Shown: piece after piece, positions 47,488 to 55,700 of the stretch
Numbering within the stretch: position 1 is the stretch's first letter
How the letters are laid out: every line of letters starts with the position of its first letter
NCBI GenBank assembly: GCA_964530325.1
Contig: CAZHAX010000010.1
Coordinates: forward strand, 1 to 64,000
Direction: 5' to 3'
DNA from: CAZHAX01 sp964530325
GTDB taxonomy: Bacteria > Chloroflexota > Anaerolineae > B4-G1
DNA length: 64,000 nt
Notes under the pieces: generated by a model
The model's database searches: none
What the model was told of the DNA's origin: nothing
What the model saw: only the letters and a program-made list of their open reading frames with translations
Translations under genes and position numbers: made by a program

Positions 47488-48821
47488 TACCCAGGTGCGC
47501 TCGGGGTTCTGGGCACGATGCTGTCGTCGTAGTCAAGTACCTCCACGACCTCTTCCTTCATCGCTTGCAGCCAGTCCTGGTAGGCCTTCTCAGCGAGATA
47601 GTCGAAGACGTCTGGGTCGAGCTCCAACTCCTCTTCGTGCCCCACGACGTTGAAGATAAAGTAGGTCGTCTCGTCCTCGCTCAGCACTGGATCGCTGTAC
47701 TCTCCAGCCTCCAGCTCGAAGACCAGATCGACGAGCGACGTGCCGTACCCACCTAGGAGCTCCTCGACTATGCCGCGAGGATACCAGGCCTCGTATTCCA
47801 CGTGGGTGGGAGCGGACTCCACCGTATCGGTGATGGTGTCGATCTCAGCCACGACGTCATCGTAGCTCTCACCCTGCTGAAGGCGTGCGGCGAACTCATT
47901 TGCCTGCTCTTCGCTTGTCGTGGCGATGTAGCGGATATCGATCTGCTCCGTCGCCGTCGGGTATTCGGAGGCTATCGCGGCCTGCACTTCCGCGCGCAGC
48001 AGCTCCGCCTTGAACCAAGAGCGGTACGCTTCCTCCGTGATGCTCAGATCCCGCCGCAGGAAATCGACGTAGTTGTTGTACTCTTCGACGAAGCTGGCCT
48101 CGCTCTTGGGAGTAGCCGTGGGCGGCGGGGTCGCTGTGGGCGCGGGCGTTGAAGTGATCGCCGGTGTCGAGGTGATCTCCGCCGTCGGCGTGAGCTCAGG
48201 CGTGGCGGCGATCTCCGGAGATGGCGTGAGCTCCGGTGTGGAGGTGGGCTCCACGGTTAGCGTCGGCTCCACCGTCTCCTGCGCGGGCGCAGCTTCGGCG
48301 TCCCTATCGTAGCGGAACAGAAGCTCTATCTCTCTCTGCACCTCGTCCCCGGTGACATCGATGCCGCGCCGATCTGCTTCCTGGCGCAGCAGCTCGAACT
48401 CGATGAGGATGTCAAGTGCCTGGCTGGCCACGAGCGACGCGCTCGTCTCCGAGAGCTGGTCTCTATACTGCCTGACGACTGAGTCGTAGTACTCCAGCGT
48501 GTCGTCATCGGCCGTGCTGCTGTTGGCGGTCTTCAGTTCCTCCCACCAGAGCAGCTCCTGGAGTATGTTGAGACGTTCATACTTGACGTAGGCCTGGAAC
48601 TCGGCCACCGTGATCGGAACGCTATTCACCAGGGCGACAGGCTGGCGGGCCAGTGCCGACGGATAGATGGCCAGGGCGTAGACCATCAGGCCTACGACGG
48701 CGATGCCGACCAGCGCGACGGCGATGATCAGCAACCGCTCCATGCGCCGCTCCCACTCCACGCGCGAGCGCTGCTTCCGTGTAAGCTCCCTCGTCTCTCG
48801 CCTTCTCGGTTTCTTTGCCAT
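47487..48821 (-). CDS. Membrane-anchored SurA-like chaperone / parvulin-type peptidyl-prolyl isomerase
   Basis: 444 residues. Basic cytoplasmic N-terminus (KKPRRRETRELTRKQRSR), one helix about 30-50, then a SurA-N-like helical domain (VALVNSVPITVAEFQAYVKYERL, ALDILIEFELLRQEADRRGIDVT). A Thr/Pro/Glu-rich linker of about 70 residues (roughly 180-250) splits it from the distal part, which has a degenerate parvulin domain (IDIRYIATTSEEQANEFAARLQQGE and YSDPVLSEDETTYFIFNVVG). Inserting the TP linker inside the chaperone fold is unusual. Probably assists folding of exported proteins outside the membrane. Confidence 0.75.
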   Translation of the reverse strand: MAKKPRRRETRELTRKQRSRVEWERRMERLLIIAVALVGIAVVGLMVYALAIYPSALARQPVALVNSVPITVAEFQAYVKYERLNILQELLWWEELKTANSSTADDDTLEYYDSVVRQYRDQLSETSASLVASQALDILIEFELLRQEADRRGIDVTGDEVQREIELLFRYDRDAEAAPAQETVEPTLTVEPTSTPELTPSPEIAATPELTPTAEITSTPAITSTPAPTATPPPTATPKSEASFVEEYNNYVDFLRRDLSITEEAYRSWFKAELLRAEVQAAIASEYPTATEQIDIRYIATTSEEQANEFAARLQQGESYDDVVAEIDTITDTVESAPTHVEYEAWYPRGIVEELLGGYGTSLVDLVFELEAGEYSDPVLSEDETTYFIFNVVGHEEELELDPDVFDYLAEKAYQDWLQAMKEEVVEVLDYDDSIVPRTPSAPG

Positions 48822-48830
48822 GGTCTGGTT

Positions 48831-48892
48831 CGGCTAACGAGCTCTGGCGCGAGTCCTGCCAGTGCAGGGGAGGCGCCGAGCGGCGTTAGCCG
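48831..48892 (-). repeat. Nine-base inverted repeat between rpsR and the chaperone gene
   Basis: CGGCTAACG (48831-48839) and CGTTAGCCG (48884-48892) are exact reverse complements enclosing 44 bases that can fold further (CTGGC at 48844 with GCCAG at 48858). It could end the ribosomal-protein transcript or form a leader structure for the chaperone mRNA, whose ATG is ten bases further on. Confidence 0.5.
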
Positions 48893-48906
48893 GGAGAGTT
48901 TGCGGC

Positions 48907-49263
48907 CTAGGCCCTACGGCTGCTCTCGACGACGTAGGGGAGCAGCGCCACGTGGCGCGCCCGCTTGATCGCCACCGCCAGCTGACGCTGGTGCTTGGCG
49001 CAAGCGCCGGTGCGGCGGCGGGGCTTGATCTTGCCGCGGTCGGTCAGGTAGCTGCGAAGCGCATCCGCCTTCTTGTAGTCGATTGACGTGACCTTGTTCG
49101 CACAGAATGAGCAGTACCTGCGGGCCTCGAAGCGGCGTCCCCCGCGCTGCCTTCGGTCTCTCCGCTGCGGCCGGCGAGACTGGCGTGGCCCGGTCGACTG
49201 GTCGGACGAATCTCTTGACTCGTCGTCAGCTGAATCGCGATATCCTCGATCTCTATCTGGCAA
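48907..49263 (-). CDS. rpsR: 30S ribosomal protein bS18 with TTG start and charged N-terminal extension
   Basis: 118 residues. The core (RRYCSFCANKVTSIDYKKAD, PRRRTGACAKHQRQLAVAIK, RARHVALLPY) is a zinc-type bS18 with CxxC and C-x2-H. The start is read as TTG at 49263 because AAGGAGAT stands six bases upstream and no ATG or GTG lies between the ssb stop and the core. This gives an extension of about 40 residues rich in Asp, Arg, Ser and Gln ahead of the usual domain. Last of the rpsF-ssb-rpsR operon; binds bS6 and 16S rRNA in the platform. Confidence 0.9.
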   Translation of the reverse strand: MPDRDRGYRDSADDESRDSSDQSTGPRQSRRPQRRDRRQRGGRRFEARRYCSFCANKVTSIDYKKADALRSYLTDRGKIKPRRRTGACAKHQRQLAVAIKRARHVALLPYVVESSRRA

Positions 49264-49269
49264 GGGTCT

Positions 49270-49277
49270 ATCTCCTT
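49270..49277 (-). promoter_or_regulatory. Ribosome binding site that fixes the rpsR TTG start
   Basis: On the minus strand AAGGAGAT, a near-perfect anti-16S complement, ends six bases before the TTG at 49263-49261. It is the only strong site after the ssb stop. Confidence 0.75.
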
Positions 49278-49321
49278 GTATCCTATTGGGCGTGGCTGGC
49301 CGCCTGCGAGAACGGAGCGGC

Positions 49322-49810
49322 TCAGAGAACCCCGGATAGGCGCCTGCACCTCTGTGAAGACAAACGGCGCGAGCCAGCGGAGTCGGGATCATCACCGCCA
49401 ACTATGGCCAGGTCGGTCGCCACGAGCTCTATCCGGCTCCGGTCACGGCCCTGGGTGTCCTCGAGGTTGCGCGTGCGCAGCCTGCCCTCGATACAGACGT
49501 TGTGTCCTCTTCTCAGCAACCGGCGGCACGACTCGGCCAGCTCCCCGCAGGCGAGAACAGTGATCTCGTCCGTGCACAGAAGCGCCCCTCTAGCTGGGCC
49601 GGAAGGACGCTCGGCGACTGAGATCGTGAAGGAGGCGGCTGGCCTGCCGCTGGGCATCCGGCGGAGGTCGGGATCGCCCTGCAGGCGTCCGTAGACGCGC
49701 AGGTCCTCAGGTGTGGCTCGTCGGGAGGCCGGCAAGGGATCTCCAGGTCCGGTTGCTTCTCGCCGAGGCGAGCCGCGCTGGCGGCGGCCGGGAGGGACGA
49801 AGCTAGGCAT
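49322..49810 (-). CDS. ssb: Single-stranded DNA-binding protein paralogue lacking the acidic tail
   Basis: 162 residues; the ATG at 49810 overlaps the end of rpsF. After a basic N-terminal arm of about 35 residues the OB fold runs EDLRVYGRLQGDPDLRRMPS, PAASFTISVAER, ITVLACGELAESCRRLLRRG, VCIEGRLRTRN and RIELVATDLAIVG. Position between rpsF and rpsR is the classical ssb place. Canonical SSB ends in an acidic DDDIPF-type tip; this ends RRLSSQRCRRLSGVL, basic instead. It may therefore lack the partner-protein docking site, and the main replicative SSB may be encoded elsewhere. Confidence 0.82.
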   Translation of the reverse strand: MPSFVPPGRRQRGSPRREATGPGDPLPASRRATPEDLRVYGRLQGDPDLRRMPSGRPAASFTISVAERPSGPARGALLCTDEITVLACGELAESCRRLLRRGHNVCIEGRLRTRNLEDTQGRDRSRIELVATDLAIVGGDDPDSAGSRRLSSQRCRRLSGVL

Positions 49811-50117
49811 CCGTGGGCTTGGCCTCCGGCTCTTCCTCAAGCCGCACGATGAGGTGGCGGATGATCTCCTCGCTCAGGCCGAGGTCGTGCTCGACGGAGG
49901 ATACCTGCTGGGCGGCGAGGTCCAGACGAATCAACACATACTGGCCCTCCCATTGGTTCCTGATGGGGTAGGCCAGCCGGCGCGAGCCCCACGGCTCGAC
50001 CGAGTTCACCTTGCCGCCGCTGCGTACTATGTACTCCTTGACTCTCTCGATGACGGCCTTGAGGCCGTCATCGTCCACCGAGGGGTGGACTATGAAAAGC
50101 AGCTCGTAGGAACGCAC
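49803..50117 (-). CDS. rpsF: 30S ribosomal protein bS6
   Basis: 104 residues from the GTG at 50117, giving the normal bS6 beginning VRSYELLFIVHPSVDDDGLK; CCTCC read on the plus strand marks GGAGG eleven bases upstream. A TTG 45 bp earlier is in frame but poorer. The body has the expected YPIRNQWEGQYVLIRLDL and an acidic tail EEEPEAKPTDA. Forms a heterodimer with bS18, encoded two genes downstream. Confidence 0.93.
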   Translation of the reverse strand: MRSYELLFIVHPSVDDDGLKAVIERVKEYIVRSGGKVNSVEPWGSRRLAYPIRNQWEGQYVLIRLDLAAQQVSSVEHDLGLSEEIIRHLIVRLEEEPEAKPTDA

Positions 50118-50174
50118 GTGATCGATTGCCTCCTTGTCCCACGGGATTGCCCCCGGACCCAACGCCGGGAGCGG

Positions 50175-50196
50175 GCTCGCTCCTAGGCAAGCGAGC
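50175..50196 (-). promoter_or_regulatory. Hairpin at the 5-prime end of the rpsF mRNA
   Basis: GCTCGCT (50175-50181) and AGCGAGC (50190-50196) pair perfectly with an eight-base loop right at the predicted transcription start. Ribosomal S6:S18 leader elements exist in many bacteria; I cannot confirm the consensus here, so autoregulation is only a possibility. Confidence 0.4.
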
Positions 50197-50200
50197 GCAC

Positions 50201-50229
50201 ATCATAGCATGAAGGTGGCAGATTGGCAA
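50201..50229 (-). promoter_or_regulatory. Promoter of rpsF-ssb-rpsR
   Basis: On the minus strand TTGCCA (50229-50224), 17-bp spacer, TATGAT (50206-50201). The rest of the gap to pyrG (50230-50389) shows nothing else I recognise. Confidence 0.65.
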
Positions 50230-50389
50230 GCCGCGTGGCCGTGTGGGCCTCGACACCGCCCCCGCAGGCGTCGGTGAAGCAGCTCTGCCCTGCTCAGGGC
50301 GAGATCGGGCCCGGGGCGTGCCGGCTGCAGCCCGGAGGCTCTGCCGCAGCAGGCGCCGCAGCCCATGCATCCACGGTCCGGGCAACCGC

Positions 50390-52006
50390 CTATCCGTCTC
50401 TCCGGGCGAGTGCTGCAGCGATGAGGCCACGGAAGAGCGGGTGGGGCTGCGTGGGGCGGGATCTGAACTCGGGGTGGAACTGCGTTCCCAGCATGTACGG
50501 ATGGTCAGCCACCTCAGCTATCTCTACCAGGCGCCTATCCGGCGAAAGGCCGCTGAAGACCAGGCCCGCTTCCGAAAGGAGGTCACGGTAGGCGTTGTTC
50601 ACCTCGTAGCGATGGCGATGGCGCTCATTCACCTGTTCCACGCCGTATGCCTCGGCCGCCTTCGTGCCCGGCGTCAACCTGCACGGGTAGACGCCCAGGC
50701 GCATCGTTCCGCCCTTGTCCGTCACATCCTCCTGGTCCGGCATCAGGTCGATCACTGGGTGCCTGGTCTCCGCATCGAACTCAGAGCTGCCGGCCTCGTC
50801 GCTGCCCAGGGCGTGCCGCGCCAGCTCGATGATGAGCACTTGCAGGCCGAGGCAGAGCCCCAGGTATGGTACGCGGTTCTCGCGTGCCCATCGGGCTGCA
50901 GCGATCTTGCCCTCGATGCCCCGCTCGCCGAAGCCGCCGGGGACGACTATGCCGGCGACCTCTTCGAGCTTCTCCCAGTCCTCGCCCTGCTCAAGAGCCT
51001 CTGAGCTCACGTAGCGCAGATCGAGTTCCTGCCCGTAGGCCAGGGCGGCGTGGAACAGGGCCTCGCGAACGCTGATGTAGGCGTCATGCAGTTCTACGTA
51101 CTTGCCAACCAAGGCGATTGGCAAACTGGGCTTTGGAGCCTTGATTCGCTCGACGAGACTGCGCCACTCGGCAAGGTCAGGCGGTGCGGTCTTGAGCCCG
51201 AGCCGCTCGACGGTGAAATCGCCCAGCCCCGTATCTTCGATCGCTAGCGGAACAGCGTAGAGCACCGGTGCGGTAACCATGGGCACGACGGCGCGCCGGT
51301 CGACGTCGCAGAACAAAGCGATCTTGTCGCAGAGCGTGTCGTCGATGGGATGGTCTGCCCTGGCGATGATCACGTCGGGTTGAATGCCGATTGAGCGCAG
51401 CTCGCGCACGCTGTGTTGGGTCGGCTTCGTCTTCAGTTCACCGGTGGCGCCGATGTGCGGCAGGAACGTGACGTGTATGTACATAGTATTGGACGGGCCC
51501 ACGTCGCGGCGCATCTGACGCAGGGCGTCGAGGAACGGTAGTCCTTCAATGTCGCCGACGGTTCCCCCAACCTCGACGATGACGACTTCCGCTCCGCTCC
51601 TTTCACCGACCAGACAGATGCGCCGCTTTATCTCGTTGGTAATGTGGGGGATGACCTGGATGGTGCCGCCCAGGAAGTCGCCACGTCGCTCGCGGGAAAT
51701 CACCTCCGTGTACACCTGGCCGGCGGTGACGTTGCTGTCACGCGTGAGGCTCTCGTCGATGAACCGCTCGTAGTGGCCAAGATCCAGGTCTGTCTCCGCC
51801 CCGTCATCGGTAACGAACACCTCGCCGTGCTGATATGGCGACATAGTGCCGGGATCGACGTTGAGGTAGGGGTCTAGCTTCTGGATGGATACCTTCACTC
51901 CCCGCGCCTTCAGAACTCGGCCGAGTGACGCGGCCGTCACCCCCTTGCCGACGCTGCTCAGCACCCCGCCTGTACAGAACACGTACTTGGGCATCTTGCC
52001 TTCCAT
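50390..52006 (-). CDS. pyrG: CTP synthase
   Basis: 538 residues, normal length. Synthase domain: MPKYVFCTGGVLSSVGKGVTAAS-type N-terminus with P-loop SVGKG, KLDPYLNVDPGTMSPYQHGE, and EVGGTVGDIE. Glutaminase domain: PGGFGERGIEGKI, GLCLGLQ with the nucleophilic Cys, and GTQFHPEF for the His/Glu pair. Converts UTP to CTP using glutamine and ATP. ATG at 52006 follows GGGAGGG; an internal ATG four codons later is less favoured. A strong hairpin sits 19 bases upstream. Confidence 0.96.
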   Translation of the reverse strand: MEGKMPKYVFCTGGVLSSVGKGVTAASLGRVLKARGVKVSIQKLDPYLNVDPGTMSPYQHGEVFVTDDGAETDLDLGHYERFIDESLTRDSNVTAGQVYTEVISRERRGDFLGGTIQVIPHITNEIKRRICLVGERSGAEVVIVEVGGTVGDIEGLPFLDALRQMRRDVGPSNTMYIHVTFLPHIGATGELKTKPTQHSVRELRSIGIQPDVIIARADHPIDDTLCDKIALFCDVDRRAVVPMVTAPVLYAVPLAIEDTGLGDFTVERLGLKTAPPDLAEWRSLVERIKAPKPSLPIALVGKYVELHDAYISVREALFHAALAYGQELDLRYVSSEALEQGEDWEKLEEVAGIVVPGGFGERGIEGKIAAARWARENRVPYLGLCLGLQVLIIELARHALGSDEAGSSEFDAETRHPVIDLMPDQEDVTDKGGTMRLGVYPCRLTPGTKAAEAYGVEQVNERHRHRYEVNNAYRDLLSEAGLVFSGLSPDRRLVEIAEVADHPYMLGTQFHPEFRSRPTQPHPLFRGLIAAALARRDG

Positions 52007-52010
52007 CGGT

Positions 52011-52055
52011 CCCTCCCAAAACGCTGGGGAGGGTCATCCTGGGATGGCCCTCCCC
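52011..52055 (-). promoter_or_regulatory. Alternative hairpins in the pyrG leader
   Basis: GGGGAGGGTCATCC (52026-52039) can pair with GGATGGCCCTCCCC (52042-52055), 13 Watson-Crick pairs plus a wobble in one orientation, with a two-base separation. The inner arm (52027-52033) is also exactly complementary to CCCTCCC at 52011-52017, the complement of the pyrG Shine-Dalgarno. In the mRNA the same arm therefore either closes the upstream stem or hides the ribosome site. It may equally be a simple terminator after the roadblock gene. Confidence 0.55.
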
Positions 52056-52136
52056 TTGACTAGCCGACTCTATGAACACCGCCTACCAGGCGTGTGTCCA
52101 CGGCCTCGTTCTCCTATCAGCCATAGGGTCTATTGG

Positions 52137-52508
52137 TCACAGCAGTGCCGCGGTAAGCTCGGCCGTACGCTTCATGTCCAGCAAGATCAGGCCCAGCCTG
52201 GCGCCCTTGCGGGCCAAGGCTGTCAGCACAGCCTCGGTGCCCACAGCCATCAGAATGACGTATCCCTTGTCGCCTTTGACGTAGACTTGGTCGACCGACC
52301 CGCGAGCTAGCTCGTCCGCGATCCGCTCGCCGAGCGAAAGCATGGCGGCCGACATCGCCGAGACCCGGTCTTCCTCCACGGTGCCGGGAAGAGCCGAGGC
52401 CATGATCAGACCGTCCACGCTGACGATTGCGGAGGCCTCGATATCGGGCGTTCCCGCCTGCAGGTCCCGCAGCCGATCCGCCATCAGTTCGTTGCGTGAC
52501 TTGGTCAT
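52137..52508 (-). CDS. Roadblock/LC7-domain protein
   Basis: 123 residues forming one roadblock fold: MADRLRDLQAGTPDIEASAIV, SVDGLIMASALPGTVEEDRVSAMSAAMLSLGERIADEL, then VDQVYVKGDKGYVILMAVG and GLILLDMKRTAELTAALL. Stand-alone bacterial roadblock proteins act as regulators or partners of small MglA-like GTPases in polarity, motility or membrane signalling. No GTPase gene is adjacent. It has its own promoter and precedes pyrG on the same strand. Confidence 0.88.
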   Translation of the reverse strand: MTKSRNELMADRLRDLQAGTPDIEASAIVSVDGLIMASALPGTVEEDRVSAMSAAMLSLGERIADELARGSVDQVYVKGDKGYVILMAVGTEAVLTALARKGARLGLILLDMKRTAELTAALL

Positions 52509-52614
52509 CCACTGCTCCTACGTGCCCTGCGGAAGCGGTCGGCTGCTGCCGGAGGCCAACCGCTGCAGAGTGTGGAGGCGGGCCCGCACCATGCTCCCTG
52601 GGCGGTCACCGACG

Positions 52615-52643
52615 AATATATCATGAGTGTATTCAGGTGTCAA
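52615..52643 (-). promoter_or_regulatory. Promoter of the roadblock gene
   Basis: On the minus strand TTGACA (52643-52638), 17-bp spacer, TATATT (52620-52615), about 105 bases upstream of the gene. It may also serve pyrG. Confidence 0.7.
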
Positions 52644-52710
52644 TAGTACGCAGGCCAGGAATACCCCGAATGGCGAATAGGTCACCGTCCTTGTCTTCCA
52701 GAGCGCCGGG

Positions 52711-55700
52711 TCAGCGCCGGCGCAGAAAACGCCGCACCACCCTGGCCTCGCTGTGAAGGACGAGCTTGTCGCCTACCTTGAGCAGCTCGTAAGGCTTGTC
52801 CCAGTCCTCACGGTTAGGGCGAGGGAAGACATTGATCTCGCTGCCTTCTGCAGAGTGACGTTCGTCGACGTAGGCCTGTCCCACGAGATGCCCGTCGCTG
52901 TCGAGAGCGCAGGAGGTAACCTGGCCGATGACGCGGCCATGCCCGTCGACCACTACGTCGTCCAGTTTGGGAACTCGCACGCCTTTCTCGGCGATGCGGA
53001 AGCGGATCACCTCCATGTTACGCTGCTTAGCGTGCTCGATGAAGGGCCGGCGGCCGACGAAGAAGGGCTTGTATAGCTTCACGTAGGCGGCGAAGCCTCC
53101 GTCGTCCGGGCGCAGATCGAGCGGACCTTCTATTTCGTGGCCGTAGAGCGGGAATCCGGCCTCGATGCGCAGGCTGTCCCTGGCGCCCAAACCGATGGGG
53201 CGCAGCCCGTGGGGTCTTCCCAGCGCCAAGAGCCGTTCCCACAGCGGGAGGACCGCGTCTGGATGGACGAAGACCTCGAAGCCGAGGGGCTCGCCTGTGT
53301 AGCCTGTGCGGGCGACGACAAGGCGGCGTCGTCGCTGTGGCGCCAGGCCCGAGGGAAGCTCCATCTCGGCAACGCCTGTGCGCTCGAGCGCACGAAGCCG
53401 ACCACGTGCCTCTGCGGCTTTGGCGCCGGCGGCGTCGAACAGGCTGGTCAGGATCTCGCGCGAGCGGGGGCCTTGGATGGCCAGGGCGACGAGGCGGCCG
53501 CGGGCGGGTTCAGGCTCGGCCAGGTTGCGCAGCTCGGCCTGGAAGCTGGAGCGGACCCAGGGGCGCTCCTCGTCGATCATCACCCGGCCGCTGTTGACGG
53601 CCTGAATCCAGGCCCAGTCCTTGTCTGCGTTCGCCGCGTTGACCACCAGCAGGAAGCTGGGGCCGGTGAGCGCGTACAGCATCGCGTCGTCTACAACTTG
53701 CCCATCCGGGGCGAGGAGGAAGGTGTACTGGGACTCGCCGGGGCGCAGCAGGTCTGCGTCGTTGGTGCAAGCGAGGCTGAGGAAGGCGGCGGAGCGGGGG
53801 CCCTCGATCTGGAAGATGCCCATGTGGGTCAGATCGAACAAGCCGGCCGAATCACGGACGCAGCGATGTTCCTCGCCGATAGAGGTGTACCAGGTGGGCA
53901 TGTCCCATCCGGCGAAGGGGGCCATCTTTGCGCCGTGCTCAGTGTGCCACTGGTGCAGCGGCCCTCGCTGCGGATGGACGACGGCCTGCTTCCATTCGAA
54001 GGGGGGCAGAGCGTCCGCTGTCAGTCCGGCGTACCGCTCGCTGGACAGGCCGATGAAGTAGGGCTTGGAGCTGGCTGTGGGTCTGAGCCTGCCCTGCAGG
54101 CCGTCCTGGCCGGCGAGCGACGGGTCCGCCGGGCCCAGTTCGCGCACAACGACGGGTCCGGGCAGCTTGGGCAACAGGTCTTGGGTGTCGAACCTTACCC
54201 TGCCCTCTGAGAGCGCTCTCAGCCAGGCAACGACACGGCTGCTGGTCCTGGTTGGCACGGCGATAAGATAGTGGTCGAAAGCGGGCCCCGGGCGCTGCAG
54301 GAGGACGCGGCTCATCAGCCGACCGCTCGGCTCCAATAGAACCGCCGCACGCCACTGCCCCTGCTGGAGATCGCTCGTGTTGGTGGGAGTCAGCTGGTCG
54401 AGGAAAGATGCGGCCGCGCGGCCCTCGATCCCGTAGAGTTGCAGAGGCTGCTTGGTGTCCCGCGTCCCGGCCGGTTCGGCTGTCTGCGCGCCAGGCCGGA
54501 GCTGGGGCTCGAAGTCCGTGCCCGCAGCGTCGGCCAGCTTGGCCACTTCGCTGCGCAGCTGGAGGAGCAGGTCGAAATCGATCCTGGAGCGATAGACAGG
54601 GCGAGTGACGCCGGCGTACTGCAGGGGCTCCATGCCCTTCATCGCCCTGGCGATGATATCGGCAATTCGCTCCATCTCCGGCTCGCGAAGCCCGCGCTGC
54701 GTGACCCAGGGGGTGCCCAGACGAATGCCACTAGGCTCGTTGGCCGACCGATCGCCAGGGATCGCGTTTCTGTTAACGACCAGGCCTATCGATTCGAGCA
54801 GGCGTGCCGTGGGGCCGCCCATGAGCGGTGTGCCGTCAGCACCGCGGATAGTCTTGCAGTCGACGAGCAGTAGATGCGTCTCCGTCCCTCCACACGGGAT
54901 GCGCAGGCCGCGATTGGCCAGGGCTTCTGCCATAACGGCGGCGTTAGCGACTATCTGGCGCTGCAGCTGTGCGAACTGCTCCGTTCTTGCCAGGCGGAAT
55001 GCCGTAGCCATCGCTGCGAGCTTGTTCACATGGGGTCCGCCCTGGACGCCCGGGAACACGGCGCGGTCGATGCGGCGGCCCAGCCTGGCGTCGGTCGTCA
55101 GCAGGCAGGCCGCCCGCGGGCCGCAGAGCGTCTTGTGCGTGGTGAAGCTGGTCACGTGCGCGTGGCCGAGCGGGCTGGGATACACTCCGGCGATGACCAT
55201 GCCGGCCACGTGGGCGATGTCTGCCAGCAAGTATGCGCCCACCAGGTCCGCAATCTGCCGGAAGGCCTCCCAGTCCGGCAGTCTGGGGTACGAGGTGTAG
55301 CCGGCTATGATGAGCTTGGGGCGGTGCTGTCTGGCCAGTTCCTCGATCTGATCGTAGTCAAGCCGCTCGGTCTGCTCGTTGACCCGGTAGAAGATCACGT
55401 TGTATAACTTACCGGCCAGGTTGGCCGGGCTGCCGTGGGTGAGATGGCCGCCGTGGGCGAGCGCCATACTGAGGATCGTATCGCCGGGGTCCAGCAGAGC
55501 GAGCATCGCCGCCGTGTTCGCCGGCGCGCCCGAGAGAGGCTGAACGTTGGCCTGGATTCGCTCGGCGGGCACAGTATCCGTGGCGAACGCCTGTGCGCAG
55601 CGCTCGCGCGCCAGTGATTCGATGATGTCCGCATACTCGACGCCCCGGTAGTAGCGGCGGTCCCCGTAGCGTCTGTAGTGGGCAAGGTAGCGCTCGAAGT

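Noticed and set aside
47401..47490. Riboswitch or attenuator between rel and the chaperone
   Set aside because: Both genes end there (convergent), so the two hairpins are better explained as terminators.
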